Assembly: GCA_017354895.1 (NCBI GenBank)
Contig: CP071499.1
Span: 1,798,001-1,862,000, forward strand
Length of the DNA: 64,000 nt
Reading direction: 5' to 3'
Origin: Podospora comata
Taxonomy: Eukaryota > Ascomycota > Sordariomycetes > Sordariales > Podosporaceae
Shown one piece after another: positions 10,591 through 23,747 of the stretch; position 1 is the first letter of the stretch, and each line of letters starts with the position of its first letter. The position numbers and the translations under genes are program-made. The notes under the pieces are model-generated. The model did not search any database. It saw only the letters and a list, made by a program, of their open reading frames with translations, and was not told the DNA's origin.

Positions 10591-13500
10591 AGTCAAGAGC
10601 CTACTTGTGTATAGCCTCTACAGCAGAGGCCAGTAAACAACAGGAAGAGATACTAGTTACCTGAACTACCCTGACGAAACAGACCAAGCCATGCCTGAAA
10701 TGGGGCTTAACAAACAAGATTGAAGAGGTCTCAGATTGAATGAGAGCTACACTAGACTGATCTGTGTTTATGATTAGATAGAATCAGGAATTGAACTGCA
10801 TGTTTCCGCCACGATAAACAGAAGAATCATTCATGTATTGGTGACTAAAGAAGAGAAATTCTAGCTGTGCACCCCCCCCCTTTTTGCTAACCTGGCATAT
10901 CCCCCCCCCTTTTTGCTAACCTGGCATATCCCCCCTTTTGCTAACCTGGCATCACCTTTCCCCCACCCTGGGGTTAGGGTGCAGGGAGTTTTCATCTCCT
11001 GATAGGGTTTTCTGGGAGTGAGGAGCTTTGCAGATCAGAGGTGTTTTGTTTGTTGTTGATACAGATATTGCTAACAAAAACATCAACTAAGTAGTTACTT
11101 TTGTCTACCAGGTAGGTTGTTTTACTCACACTCCCCGTACGTACCACAATCTCAATTAGCAAACAAGCATACCTAAGGTAGTTCACACCAGTCTGCTTTT
11201 CACAACCAGCTGAAAGATCATATGAACAGGTTTTTTTTCGATGTCACTTTTCACATATATCTCTCTTTACACAAATAATACAGGTTAGGACCTCTATTCT
11301 TCTAATGTGCTTCGGGAAACACACACCACTGGTAAATGAGGTTACGTTGCATGGCATGTATACAGTAGGTAAGGTAGGTACTTGACCACACTCACAGTAG
11401 TAGTCAAAACTTGATACCACAATCATTGATTGGCCTGTGTTTTTACATGTTTTCATCAATGGACTAAAATGTTACTTTCGTAATATCAAGTAGGGTATAT
11501 AGGCAGCATATCACCCCGGCTGGCAGGAACCAGATCATGATCAGTTGTAAGAAGGTTAGGGCTATATATGTATATATCTATGCCGACTGTACTACCTAGG
11601 TATATTACTCAAGTCCGTGATCATGATCATCACCGGACATGTTATCAAAGTACATGTATTAATACTATTCTTGGTTTATTTGCTAGATGCCCTCAATCCT
11701 TTCGTCATTGGGGGGCTGCTGGCTCTAGGAGAGGGGAAAAGAAAGGCTTGATGAACCATCTTACTCTGGTGGTGGTTCATAAGCGCCGTCTTGTTCTCTC
11801 TCAATCTCATGGTTAAGAGAGCATAGTGAGGGAAGAAAGTGAGAAGCAATGGGATGAAAGCAATGATTAAAGTAGTAGTCGATGAGAAAAGCTACCTACT
11901 AATGAACGAGTCGGTGGCCCCAGGGAGATGTATGTGATTTAACTGCCGTAGTCTCACCAAAATGAGAACCTATCTAGATAGGCTCACAGTTAACGATTCG
12001 GAAAGATCAAGGGAGTATATCCTGATAGGGAAGGAGGTTTGCTGGAAGTCTTTTTACACTTGGCAAATCTCTACTTCGGATGATGATGATGGGTAGCAGA
12101 ATTTCTCGTTTCACTTTCTTGGTCTCACCCTTCTGCTCGAGGTGGGTTTTGCAGCGTCTGTCATCTGTATGTATATATATATGTATATGTTCTTGGGATG
12201 AGAAAGTCATGACAGCACACTCTCGAGGGTATATGGAGTCCAGGGGGTGTTTTGATGTCATTGCTCGAGTGTCTAGGGGGTGGCATCTTGACAGTTGCCT
12301 GACCAAGTACCTAGTGTGATCAAGAACGACAGAGTTCTTGATTTTGACTTGTCCTACAGCCTTTGCCATGTTTCAGGTTCGTTGGGCTCTCAGCTACAAG
12401 CCAGGTTTGGGCATCTATTCCCATGGTCTGGTGTAGGTCCCTGGGTAAGGTATCTCTTGCCGGTCACTGCCCCGACATATGCTCGTTTCACACCACCATC
12501 ATTGAGGAATCTTTCACTAGTGAAACGGAGACTGAGCTGTCTGGCCTTGCCCCTTCTGTTCCGGACTCATGACCCGACGTCAAGCCACCTGCTGTCATTA
12601 GTTGAACATCACTTCCTTTCTTGCCGTGTCAAAGAGTCTGCACGGCAGAAATAGTCATATCACAGGTCATAGCGATAGAGCAAAGCCAGTAGAACTCGCC
12701 GAGGCTGTAGAGAAGGCCATCTTTTGGAATAGTCCGGCTTGGTGCTGCAAGCGCACGGGCTCGGGGACTACTATATGGGACATAGTTCCTCCTCAAACGG
12801 AATTCCATGACGGTTGTCGTCTAGTGCCCGTGAAGAAGAGGGACATCAAGGTGGAAATTTTCTTCTCCGCGTGGCTGCCCTGCCGGGCCAAGCAAGAAAT
12901 GAGAAAGGCACTGCATACTTGCCCGAGGATGGTAGTCGAAATCGAGGTGGTTGAGCGAGGTGATTAAGCGACCACGATTTTGTTTCGACACTATATCATG
13001 TGAAGTGAGGTATATAGCTCAACAGACATCAACAAAACTACTGCCCCTCTGCTACAATGCTACCACAGGTAGTAGAAAAGGACCCAACTCGACTATCGTG
13101 GGAAGCGGTGAAGATGCAAGGTGTTTAACGACGGTACATCCCCCGCCATGGCGAGAATAGTGGCGGGGAAGACAGACACAACAACGCTGGATGCCGGTAG
13201 TCAGATGCCGTTCCTGGTTTGCCTCTATCGTGGTTCCCCAGTGCCCATCGAAGGGCATTGGCTGTCAACAAAGAGAACAGACGCATGTCGTGACACACAG
13301 ACACACACGTTTGAGGTGTAAGTGAGGGTATTCTAAGCCCGTTGCGGTCTAGAGGCTCGCGAGACCCCTCTTGTGCTCAAGATCGAACAAATCTTGGTGC
13401 GGCATTCGCAGAGACGGGAAGGGAATGGCAGACCGTGCTTGCAGCATGCATAACAGAGCATGCAGAGCACGGTGTTTTTTTTGTGGTTTTTTTTTTCTTT

Positions 13501-16500
13501 CCTTCGCTTTCGCAAGCCTGGTTTGCTTTCGCTCCCCTTGGCCGGGACGGGCAGTGTTTATCAACCAGCCAAATGCCCGAGCGACATGGCCAGCATGAGA
13601 AACAAAAACGTGACGGGAACTCATCCTCTGGGTGGGAGTTCTGGTTGACTACCGCACGGTCGTGGTAGATCGTGGGCCTGGTGAGCTAGTAACCTGGTAA
13701 TTTGAGCAGACAAGACGCCACCCGGTAGTGAGTGTACATCGTTGATATTGGCACTCCATCAACTGGTGCTCTTTGTGCCGATGACAGTCTTACTTGCGGG
13801 GAGGGAAGCAACGTGGATGGATTCAGAGGGCAACTGGCCGTCGAGGTCTGCAATGCTCTCCTGTCCTCCGAGCCGAGAGGTCTGCTGGGGTCGTGCTGCA
13901 CCGGCGAATGTAACCATTCTGAATCGCGAGTGAGTTCAGAGGTAGTGCTATTGATGGGGTTGTGGGCTCGCTCAAGCGCCGTCACCGAGAGATACTGGTA
14001 GATGATTGAAGGGTGCTCAAACAGGAAGTTGTGCAACTGGTGTCTGAGGACCCTGTGATGGTATGTATCACCTCCAAAGAGGCCGTGAAACCTTGGGATC
14101 CGGGGAGGGGTTTCTGTACCAGACGCGGGGTTCGCTGGATGGTTGGTGCACACAACTCCGACGCACAGACCATGACTGATTTATGTTGCAATGATGCATT
14201 GCAACCAAAAGTCCACAGCATTTCTCGCTCCATCAGGTTTGCTCTTCCCAGCAGCCTCCAATCGTTCACTGCGGTTGGTGGCATTTCATTCAAGATTTTG
14301 ATGGTACTGCAGACGCGCGCTCCCAGCACAACAGGGGTCCATTAACCGAGCTCGATGTCAGGTACGCGCCGTAACGGTCGGCTCCCAAGCGGCTGTCCTG
14401 TCCTCTCCACCGTTATCTTTCAACCAAGAGGCCAAACGGAGAATAAACAACTACTATGACTATCACTTTATCACGGCTATTTGCTCGTGAGCACCTGGTC
14501 GGCGATCTGGGACGATCTGGGATGGGCCGCAAGGGTCCCCGACAATGCCGATCTCAAACCGTTGAACTCAGGAGCTGGCCGTGTTGGCCCGACCCCGTCA
14601 ATTGTGTGATCGTCGGACTGGGCTCTGTCGGAATTTTGATTCCCTGCTCCGTTTTGGTTCCAATCCTCTGGGGGAACAGGGAGACGAGTAATATCTGGAG
14701 TTTGAGAACGCAACCGGCTTTGTCATTTGACGAGGGAGACTTCTTGTCAACTACCATCTCACCTACACGTTGTAGTACGAGCAAGCCACAAGCAATATCA
14801 AGTTTGCCCGGGTCGTCTGACTACACCAAACTCCCTCGCATGTGCAATATGCACTACGCTTACATATCGTTCAAGCCACCAACCCTCACTCAAGTGGACG
14901 CTGAGAGGCTTGCTGCCATGAGTCTCTAGCTGTCATCATACCACTTTCCTACAGCTCAAGCTTAGCAGTCAACAACAGGCTTGGATGCAAGAAAACGTGG
15001 GAAACGGAGGCAGACCTGGCTCTTTGGGTCCCATTGCATCACCGATAGACGAAACACACAGCGCCACCAACTCCTGCCTCAAGCCCCTTCAGACATCAGG
15101 GCGGCCGCCTCTGCTGAGGGAAGGATTCAAGAAACTTATCTCACGCCCCCACAGAAGCCACCGACATAAATAATTGCCTCTGGGAAATTTACCCCGCCTG
15201 TCTGTGCCCGGAAGAGATGCGCCTCAGCGGCAAAGGGCAACAAGACCTGCCATTTTGACGAAATGGAATCAGCGGGTAATCTGAAGAATCTTCAACAAAA
15301 AGATAACATTGCAGCATAAGTGGGGGGTAAAAAGGGGCAAGAAACGGACAAGAGAAAAAAAAGTTGCTCACGTTGGAAGATTGACACGACGTTGAATACG
15401 TAGGTTTCTTTTTCTCTTCCACTAACTTTGGAAATAGTACCGATGCTACCTAGTGGGGTTCGTTTTCTTTGTCAAGTTTTACAAGGTCGGCATTAGGTGG
15501 CACAAACCACACCAAGGACGGGATCCGATTCGACTTCCAAAGACGTGGGTGAGACGGGATGATGCTGCAAGTGATTGACGAAGATTGGATTGGTTGGCTT
15601 CTGGCCAGGCCAGTTCAGCTCAAGTCCGGGAAGGATCCACGCACACGGGACGTCCTCGGCCTCCGCCTGGCAGCCTTGAAAACTCGAGGGCCTCTTCGAA
15701 TACGATGGAGCGCCGAGGCTTCTATTCCCAACTGCCGGCGCACAACACAGCCAAAGACGTTGCAAAAAGACGAGATCACGGCCACCCTTCGGTAGGCCTC
15801 GGCGAATCCGCCAGAAGCGAGCCGGCACAGGAAACGGCCGGGCAGGCAGCTGGGCCGCATTCCAGCTGCTCTTCTCTTCTGTTCCACCGATGCTTCTATG
15901 CATGTTCGTAACTGATGGGAGCCAGAGGAGGTGATATCCAAGGAAACAAGACTGACCCAAGTTTGTTGGCGGCGTAATGCTCTCAACCTTCCTACAGAGC
16001 AACGATACGATACAAGTTTCCTGCAGAACCACACCTCCTAGGAAAAATCATGACTTCACTGTACCACCACCGTGCGCACCGCTGCGGCGGAGTTGGGCGT
16101 CATTTGCTGTGGAACTGTTGTGCGTTCGTCGGATTTTCGGATTTGTGCTGCTGTCAGAGTTCAGTGAGCTGGAGTGCTTGGTCGGAAAACAGTCAACAGC
16201 ACCTCCCATGATTCCCATGGGTTGGGGATTGTTGGATGCGTGCCGTCGGGCTGGGTGTAAGACACCATCATAGTGGGGCCTATCGTGGTTGAAGCACTGC
16301 AGTGGCTTGCTGCTGGTGCACACACCCAGCTGCCACGCGGGTTTCCGTCTTCATCACTTCCAGCCTGGTGAGCTAGACTCATTCACACATTCTAGCTTCT
16401 CGGAAATTCCAACTTCGACAGCTCAAAGCGCAACCATCTTCTCTTCTACAGACAGCCTCTTCTGTGATCTTGCTATCTGTCCCAACCTCAGCTACCTGGC

Positions 16501-18584
16501 AACCCACGCTATCTTTGGTCACGGCATGTCCGTGACGAAAGGGTGGGCGCTGCCGTCTCCACAGCGGGAGCTCTGCCACGTGCTAGCGATGATCACCCCT
16601 CGTTCATCGCCGTTCTTCTGTCGCTGACTTGCATTGACGTGAATCAATAGGCGAAAATCATTATTTCGCAAAGTTGAAAAAGACATTAAAGAACAACTAT
16701 GCGGAGCTTACCGTTCAGGCGCAAACGTACGAGCTCATGGGCCTGTGATGGAGACATTCTTCAGCATGTTTACAAGTCCATCAGCTGTGTTACTGTCCTA
16801 GTATAAGTAAGAAGCCCGGACCCCTTACTCTACAGGTCGAGACTCCATCTCATTACACACCATGACATAGCTACCGTGTACGATGCAAATCAAAGATGCC
16901 TTGGCTTGCCCGGGCACAGCAATAGAGATGCAAGGACGGGGACATCCGGAACGCCGTCACAGTCAAAGACTCAGAATCCGCCCTGCTTCCATCCTCCTTG
17001 TGCCGTGTCTGGGAAGAATGGCTTTGTCTTTTCCCCGGAGGCACAGAACCATCAGCATGAACGACGCTATCGTCAGAGTGGACGGGTTAGTACCATCTAC
17101 GCAGTATGATTCCTTGAATCCTATATCCTGTGCTTCAGTTGTAGTGGTGGGTGGGTGGTGGAGGGGGGCAAAACGGTCAGATAACCGTTACCCATCCGTC
17201 GTCATAATAATAATGATAATAATAAACGGTGCCCCCTGGGCGCTGGAAAGGGAGGAGGTTCGAAAACAGTTGCCCAAAGCGACCCCTGCCAATCCCATTT
17301 CTGGACCTCTGTCGTCGTGCCATCGGCGCCATCACTTCAGCAGTGAACCCCACCGCAGAAGCAACAGGACCAGGGACATGGACAGGGCTGATACCTTTTA
17401 TCCCCTATCCGTAATTGGCGTTGGGAGCCCGCCCACTGCTTTTCCAAGTTCCCGTTTCCCAAAAGACTGTCTCTTCCCCCCTCAGCGAAAGGTCAGGAAC
17501 GGTGGTTCTTTTGCCTGAGCGTTGGGAGGCTGTCTTAATAGACGCTGTTAAGACCCCATTTTTATGTTTCTCTGCCTCACCCTTTTCCCCCCCCGAGAAA
17601 AGAGCGGTCCAAGATTCTGGATTCTTGTTCCTGAATCTCACTCGAGGAAACGAAACGCCGCAGTGACTGACTTGTTCCTCCTGCGTCCTTTCCGTGGAGA
17701 CCGGACCACCCCAAGACCTACAGGCTGCTGAACAACACCGGCACTGCCATCATCACCTCCAGTCACACACACGACGTCCCAGTCCCAGTCCGCACCGCGC
17801 ACAACCCGGACAGCCCGCGTACTTCCTATCCCGTTGTCCCTCCCGACACATCCTACACCTTGGACGACACACACACACACACCCAATTGGCCTCCTCCCA
17901 CTATCTCGTGCATCCAACCTACCGTCTCGACCGAACCGTGACGTTGCGTCGGAACAATTTACAATTCCGCCTCGCGGAGCTGCAGAGGTGCTGAAGAAGA
18001 AACCCACAGGCAGGTCGCTGAAGACGCACCAACGAAAAGGGACCACTCGAGCCACTCGAGTACCGCCAAGGCGCTCTTATTTCGGTCCACGGGACCTTTT
18101 GAGCAGCTTCTCAGCCAGGAACCGGCCACTTTAAGGGCCCTTCTCAACCAAGCAAAACAACCTCGACCAAAAACCCGCCGATTTGATACCTACCTACTTT
18201 TGGCGCAGCCATGCCCCGCCTGATTCTTTGGGATCTTCTACCGCATTATTGATACAACTGTCTGAAACAACAGGGCTCCCCCCTTGACCAAAGATTGAAC
18301 GAACGGGACGGGAGTAGCAACTTTAATAGTCTGTTACAACCACAGGCCAACAGGCAGCAGATCTCCCGGGAGAGCCAAAACGATTTAGACTTGGGCGCCG
18401 TCGACGATTTAGTCCCACAGATCCTCTCACCCGCAGGAGCCACTCGAACCATACACTGCAGCCTGCAGCTTGGACGATAGAGAGAAGAGAGCAACACACG
18501 AAACGAAAGGACGAAGAAGTTTTGGTTGAAAGAGAAGAGAAGAGAAGAGAGCAGGATATCAGCAGTTATATCTGCAACACACAC
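10591..18584. other. Long gene-poor region (about 8 kb)
   Basis: Apart from the 10871-10955 repeat I can support no gene. Open frames up to about 210 codons occur (for example 16883-17518 plus and 15493-16032 minus) but overlap others on the opposite strand, have no domain and show no splice pattern. 10.6-12 kb is AT-richer. 12.2-17 kb is of mixed composition and could be non-coding transcript or decayed coding DNA. 17.6-18.58 kb is CT/GA-rich with a CA run near 17870-17882 and probably contains the promoter and long 5' leader of the Far1-like gene. Confidence 0.5.
10871..10955. repeat. Three-copy tandem repeat: C-run + TTTTTGCTAACCTGGCATAT
   Basis: Three direct copies of about 25-30 bp, each a run of 6-10 C, then 4-5 T, then GCTAACCTGGCAT. 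Copies lie at 10871-10900, 10901-10929 and 10930-10955. Length differences are confined to the C and T runs, as expected from slippage. The core GCTAAC equals a fungal intron branch-site consensus, possibly by chance. Confidence 0.85.
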
Positions 18585-21500
18585 ATGTTCAGCAGATCAT
18601 CTAGATCGCACGCCAAGAAGACTCAGGGTTTTGCGACGGAGCATCAGCGAAGGAATCACGACAATTTCGAACGGGCAGGGCTCTCAGACCTAGGCTCCGA
18701 CTCGGCGACGGTGCGGTCTGGTGGTGGCGGCGCTTGGAGAACAGACTTTGGCCCGTCGAACCACAACTACTACACCGGCAGCAGTAGCGCTGCGAGGTCT
18801 TACGGGGCGCCGTTGTACCCGGAGAAGAGTAGGTTCCCGTTCCCTTGTGTTTCCCTGTCTGTCGTCTTTTGGAAAATGCCCCTCGCTGGGTCTCTCGGTG
18901 GTGACCCCGTCCTGATTTGACTGCGCCGTATCATCACGGCCGCACTCTGCCAGCCAGTCAGGCCAGTAGACTCGGCACCGAGGTTGTCTGCGCCGTGTGG
19001 CTTGCCACCAAGTAGATAGATCTCCACAGCCGGTGTGAACAAGGGCTAATCCCGCCACTCTCCAGGTTTCTCCATCGCATCAGGGACGCTTCACGCGCCA
19101 TCGCACCGCTCGACGGCCTCGGTCAGCTCCAACAAGTCGCGCGAGAGCAACTCGAGATCCATCTCGACGACACAGGGCGCCATGAATTCAGACAGGACCC
19201 GGTCGCGCAGGGAGCGCACCTTTGTGGGGAGCGAGTGCGCCGTGTGCGAGGAGCCGTTGGAACACACGCTCCGGGGCGAGAGGATATTGCAGTTCTCGTG
19301 CACCCACGTGGCCCACGAGGCGTGCTTCTACGAGTTCATCCGCGAGTTTGATTCCCAGTACTGCCCGACATGCAATGCGCCACTGCACCTGGACACCAGC
19401 CGCGGCGGAAACGTGCTGGATATAGGTAAGGACGTCGAGGAACGAATGCGATTATGGAAGCAGGTTGGTACTGACCCAACGTTTGTTTGGTGCTTTTAGA
19501 AAAAATCAGCAATATGGTGCGCGCAGTGTCAGTAAATGACACCAGATCACAGGGAACTCCGACCCCGACGACGCAGCATTGGGATGATCCGGGAAGGCCG
19601 CAGAGCCGGGAGTCGAGCGCGCGACCTGGTGGTGGTGGATCGAATGGTCACCGGGATGCTCCTCGAGGAAGCCAGCGGGACAGCCGCGAGAGTCGGGAAG
19701 CGCCGCCTTCGGATCACCGCTACAACGGGCCGAGACACGCGCGGAGTGATAGCGAGGCGACGGGTGTTGCCTCTTCGGGAGGATACCCAGAAACGACGCA
19801 GAGTGGACCACCGCGGCGACACGATTATGATGTTCAGGCCATGGAGACCTCGCTCGCCAGCCCCCGGACGGTCACTCGGAATCCCATCCCCGCGCCCACG
19901 GTTACGGTGCGGTCAGAGTTTCCCACCATCACGAGGTCACGACAGCAGCAGACGCTCACCTGTCTGGTAACGGTGGAGGTGCCGGATATCAAGTGGCGGC
20001 CCGACCCAGAAGACCTGCAGGCCGCCCCTCCGCCGTTGGCGCCACCGAGACCCGAGGAGCAGTTCCACAGGGCGCCTTCACCAGCGCAAAGTGCGCCGCG
20101 GTTCTATCCGTACGAGTCGGCAGAGGTGCTGGCCGAGATGACGGAGAGCCTGCGCAACCGGGTAGACAACTGGCATGGTTTGGACTTCAGCCGGTAAGTG
20201 GTGTGAAGGGCATATACAGTCTCGAGGAAAAGTTGGCTAACGGCAGACGGGTAGATTTGGAAAGCTTCGATTGTACGGCACACTCCGTGTGGGCAAGGAC
20301 AAAGTGTCATGGCAGGAGCTCGAGTGTTTCCTGTTTGCAGAGATGCTCATCTGCGTCAAGGAGAAGAAATCTGCGCAACAACCATCACAGTGGGAGGACC
20401 AGGATGCGCCACGGAAAAGCACACGTTGCACGCTCAAGGGATCGATTCTCATCAAGAAGCATCTCAACGAGGTGTCGTACAGTGGCAGCATGGACGAAAA
20501 CATTCTCACCCTCAGCTTATCAGTAGCCGAGCTGCCCCAATTCCATCTTCGGTTTGAGAACCGAAACCAGCTCAAGCTGTGGCAGCAGGCCCTGTTGGAC
20601 CTCAACGCTGTTGAGACGTCGCCCGTGCGCAGTCCCGAATATGACCGTGGCGAGTTTTCAGAAACAGATGAGGATGACTGGCAAAGAACACCTGGCTCTG
20701 GCCGACCACAACGAGTGTCGTCCCTGGCTTCCTCATGGGGCGGCGCCAAGTCGGCCACAACTGCGCCTACCGAGTACACCAACTTTGCGAGGAGCCCTCT
20801 TCTGCCCTCGATTCATGTGCCTGTGGATGTTGTGGTGGTGGTGCCCATTTCGGCTTCGATGCAGGGTGTCAAGATCAACCTGGTTCGCGATGCTCTTCGG
20901 TTTATGGTACACACGCTCGGCGACCGTGACCGTATGGGCTTGGTAACCTTTGGATCATCTGGCGGCGGCGTACCTATCGTCGGCATGACGACCAAGGCGT
21001 GGCCTGGCTGGGGTAATGTTCTGAACTCGATCAAGCCCGTTGGACAAAAGAGCCACCGTGCTGATGTTGTCGAGGGCGCCAATGTGGCCATGGATCTGCT
21101 CATGGGCCGCAAGTACAACAACCCCATCGCGACCATCATGCTGATCAGCGATGCCTCCACCTCGGACGCCGACAGCGTCGACTTTGTGGTATCGCGCGCC
21201 GAAGCAGCCAAGATCACCATCCACTCGTTTGGTCTCGGTATGACCCACAAGCCGGACACCATGATCGAGCTGTCCACCCGGACAAAGGCCTCGTACACCT
21301 ATGTAAAAGACTGGATGATGCTCCGAGAGTGTCTCGCCGGCTGCCTCGGCGCCATGCAAACTCTTTCTCATCAAAACGTCAAGCTCAAGCTCAAGCTTCC
21401 CGAAGGCTCCCCGGCCAAGTTCCACAAGATCAGCGGCGCCCTCCAAATCACCAAGCGCGCCACGGGCCGCGATGCTGAGGCGTCTATCGGAGACCTCCGC

Positions 21501-22457
21501 TTCGGCGACAAACGCGATATCCTCGTCCAGCTAGTCATCATACCAGACAACGCCTCCCAAGAGCAGCTTCCGCAGGACCCATGGGATAACATCGTCTCCG
21601 GTCTGGAAGCCCTCGGCGGCCCGATGGATCAGGACGAGCAACGAACCGTCTCGGTAGAGGAAGTCCCCCTCATCCAAGCCGAGCTCATCTGGGGTGACAT
21701 CCTCCGTGACGGCACATCCCAACACACTCGCCCTTCGCTCCTGGCAATTACCATGCTGCCCGCCTCGAACTCGAAGAAGTCGTGGAATAACTCCCAGCCC
21801 ATCCCTCCCCACCCTCACATCGTCCAGCGGAGGATGGAGCTCTTGACGTCAGACATGTTAACACGGGCACTAACCCTCGTCTCCCGCGGCCAGCACGACC
21901 GCGCCCACACTTTGCTCAACGAAACCCGCTCCATCCTCAAAGGCCTCGGGAAAGGCGGGTTGCCACCCGTCCCACCGCTCCCCCCATCGGGAGGCAACAA
22001 ATCTCAACCCTCCACCCCCCACCCGGACAACGCCAACCCCTCCCCCACGGCCGGCACCCCAGACAGGAAGAACACACCCTCTCCCACGTCGGGGAACCAC
22101 TCCTCTGCCGGCAGCTTCCCACCGGTGCCAGGGCAGATCTCCCGTTCCAGATCGACAGACGGACTGGGGGTGATGGGAACAGCAGCGGGGATAGACACGA
22201 ACACGGTTGCGGCGCTGGATGCCGAGCTGGAGAGCAGTCTCGAGTGGATCAACCACCCGGCCGTGTTTGGGCGGGACAGCAGGAAGGCGGTGCTGCAGGC
22301 GATCGGGGTGATCAGCAGCCAGAGGGCGTTTACGTTCCGGACGCCGATTGAGAGCCTGTGGGCGGGGAGGGTGTCGGGTGTGAAGAAGCTGACGGAAAAG
22401 TCAAGGGAGTGGAGGGAGGAGGGGGGAGGGGAGGGGGGGATCATGGAGGAGGCTTAG
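18585..22457 (+). CDS. FAR1: Far1-like RING-PH-VWA scaffold protein
   Basis: Four exons: 18585-18828, 19066-19425, 19500-20193 and 20255-22457, 1166 aa; all junctions are GT-AG and in frame. Order of domains: a basic Ser-rich N-terminus; a RING-H2 finger at about 139-190 (CAVCEE, then CTHVAHEAC, then CPTC); a disordered Arg/Ser/Pro segment; a PH domain at about 434-545 (LYGTLRVGKDKVSWQELECF to LKLWQQALLDL); and a VWA domain at about 620-800. RING+PH+VWA is the architecture of the fungal mating/polarity scaffold Far1, which links Gbeta-gamma, Cdc24 and the MAPK module. The VWA metal-site motif reads VVVVPISAS, with Pro where Asp normally stands, so metal binding is doubtful. The C-terminal third is Pro/Ser-rich, then G-rich at the DNA level. 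Start 18585 is preferred over an upstream in-frame ATG at 18522, which lies in a purine-rich leader. A different RING/VWA paralogue is the main alternative. Confidence 0.8.
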
Positions 22458-22701
22458 GAGGGGGTGGTGGTGTTGTGGTCTTCCCCTCCCCTGGGTTTGC
22501 TTGGGGTTTTTGAGTATGGGAGGGAGCGAGCATCTTGGCGTCGTTTTACGATTTTGGTGGAAGTTTTTTTTTTTTTTATTTTTTGTTTTTTTTTAGTGCG
22601 ATCTGTTCTTGTTTTACGCTTGGTTTTTTTTTTTCGAGAGTTGTTACACTTCGATTTTATCTCTCACACTTTCGAATACCCCCCTATTCATATACTTGCA
22701 A

Positions 22702-22705
<4 letters not shown>

Positions 22706-22738
<33 letters not shown>
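22706..22738. repeat. Poly-T tract, 33 nt
   Basis: An uninterrupted run of 33 T about 250 bp after the stop codon of the Far1-like gene, within a broader T-rich 3' region. Confidence 0.95.
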
Positions 22739-22739
<1 letters not shown>

Positions 22740-23738
22740 GGTTTACATTTCTGCTTCTGTTGGAAAACTCAGATTTTGCTTTGAAAGAGCGGAGGAAGGG
22801 GTTGGGGTGGGGGTGGGGTGGGAGGATGTATATATATATATATTTGCTTGGATGAGATACCATTCTGCTTCTTTTTTTTTCGATTATTTTTTGTCTGGTG
22901 GTGCGCGGACGAGGGGAAGAGCGGAGGATAATTCTTTTTTTGCTGTTTTTTTTGGACAAGACAATTTCACAGTACATGGTTCTTTCAACCTTTTTTGTTT
23001 CCTTTATGTATACGGTGGTGGGAGGTGGGTGGTGGTATGAACCTGATATGTAGTCCATGTGCGCAGTTTCGATGGTGTGGGGTGTATTGGGTTTGGTTTT
23101 CAGCGCGGGGGAACGGGGTGGTATGTGAGATGAAAATATATCTTTTTATGTTCGTGCTCTTGTTGATACAAGAATTGTTTGTGGATTGTGAACCGCCGGA
23201 AGAGTGAAGCTGTCCCCGGCATGCGGAGCTTTCCGGGAAAACGTTTTCTGCACGGAACGGCCCGCTGTGAGACTAAAAGTTGCAAGAGTGGAAGCGAGAG
23301 CCACTTTGGATTCCAACGGCTTTCGGTTTGGGGTAGACCGTTGTTGACAGAAACCGGTGGTGGATATGAAATGAAGAAAGAGGGATTGGATGTCATATTG
23401 ACCCAGACAATTTGGTCATCCATGAACTGTAGATAGCTGCCGGGTACACTACCTTGTAGTCACGACGCTTAGGTGTTGCCAATGTTTGTTCTGGCTCATG
23501 ACCACCTAGAATAGGCCAAGGCTGGCGGGAGCCCACATTGGGCAGCAGCATGATGACATGACAGATCGGGGGATCGCATCCTTTTCTTTGGTAGTTGTTC
23601 AACTCGAGCAGCAGTTATCAGGCAAGGCCAGTGTTGGTTATACAGCGGCTCCTGCCATCGGCAAAAACGGAAACACACCCAATTCCGTTTCGTTCAGCTG
23701 GTTCAGGATGCCCTTGCAAATTGCCACATCTATTTTTT

Positions 23739-23747
23739 TTATCAGAT
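23739..23747 (-). promoter_or_regulatory. SreA-type GATA site upstream of siderophore transporter
   Basis: TTATCAGAT, the exact reverse complement of ATCTGATAA, fits the ATCWGATAA consensus of the fungal iron repressor SreA/SRE. It lies about 820 bp upstream of the start codon of an SIT-family transporter, the class of gene this repressor controls. A second plain GATAA follows within 15 bp. Confidence 0.55.

Noticed and set aside
10968-10985. Telomere or subtelomere, from GGGGTTAGGGTG
   Set aside because: A single TTAGGG unit in the middle of the window is not an array.
15493-16032. 179-codon minus-strand frame
   Set aside because: Overlaps open frames on the other strand, with no domain or codon bias; likely chance.
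16883-17518. 211-codon plus-strand frame in the gene-poor region
   Set aside because: No domain, low-complexity patches, no supporting splice or start context. Left unannotated rather than called a gene.
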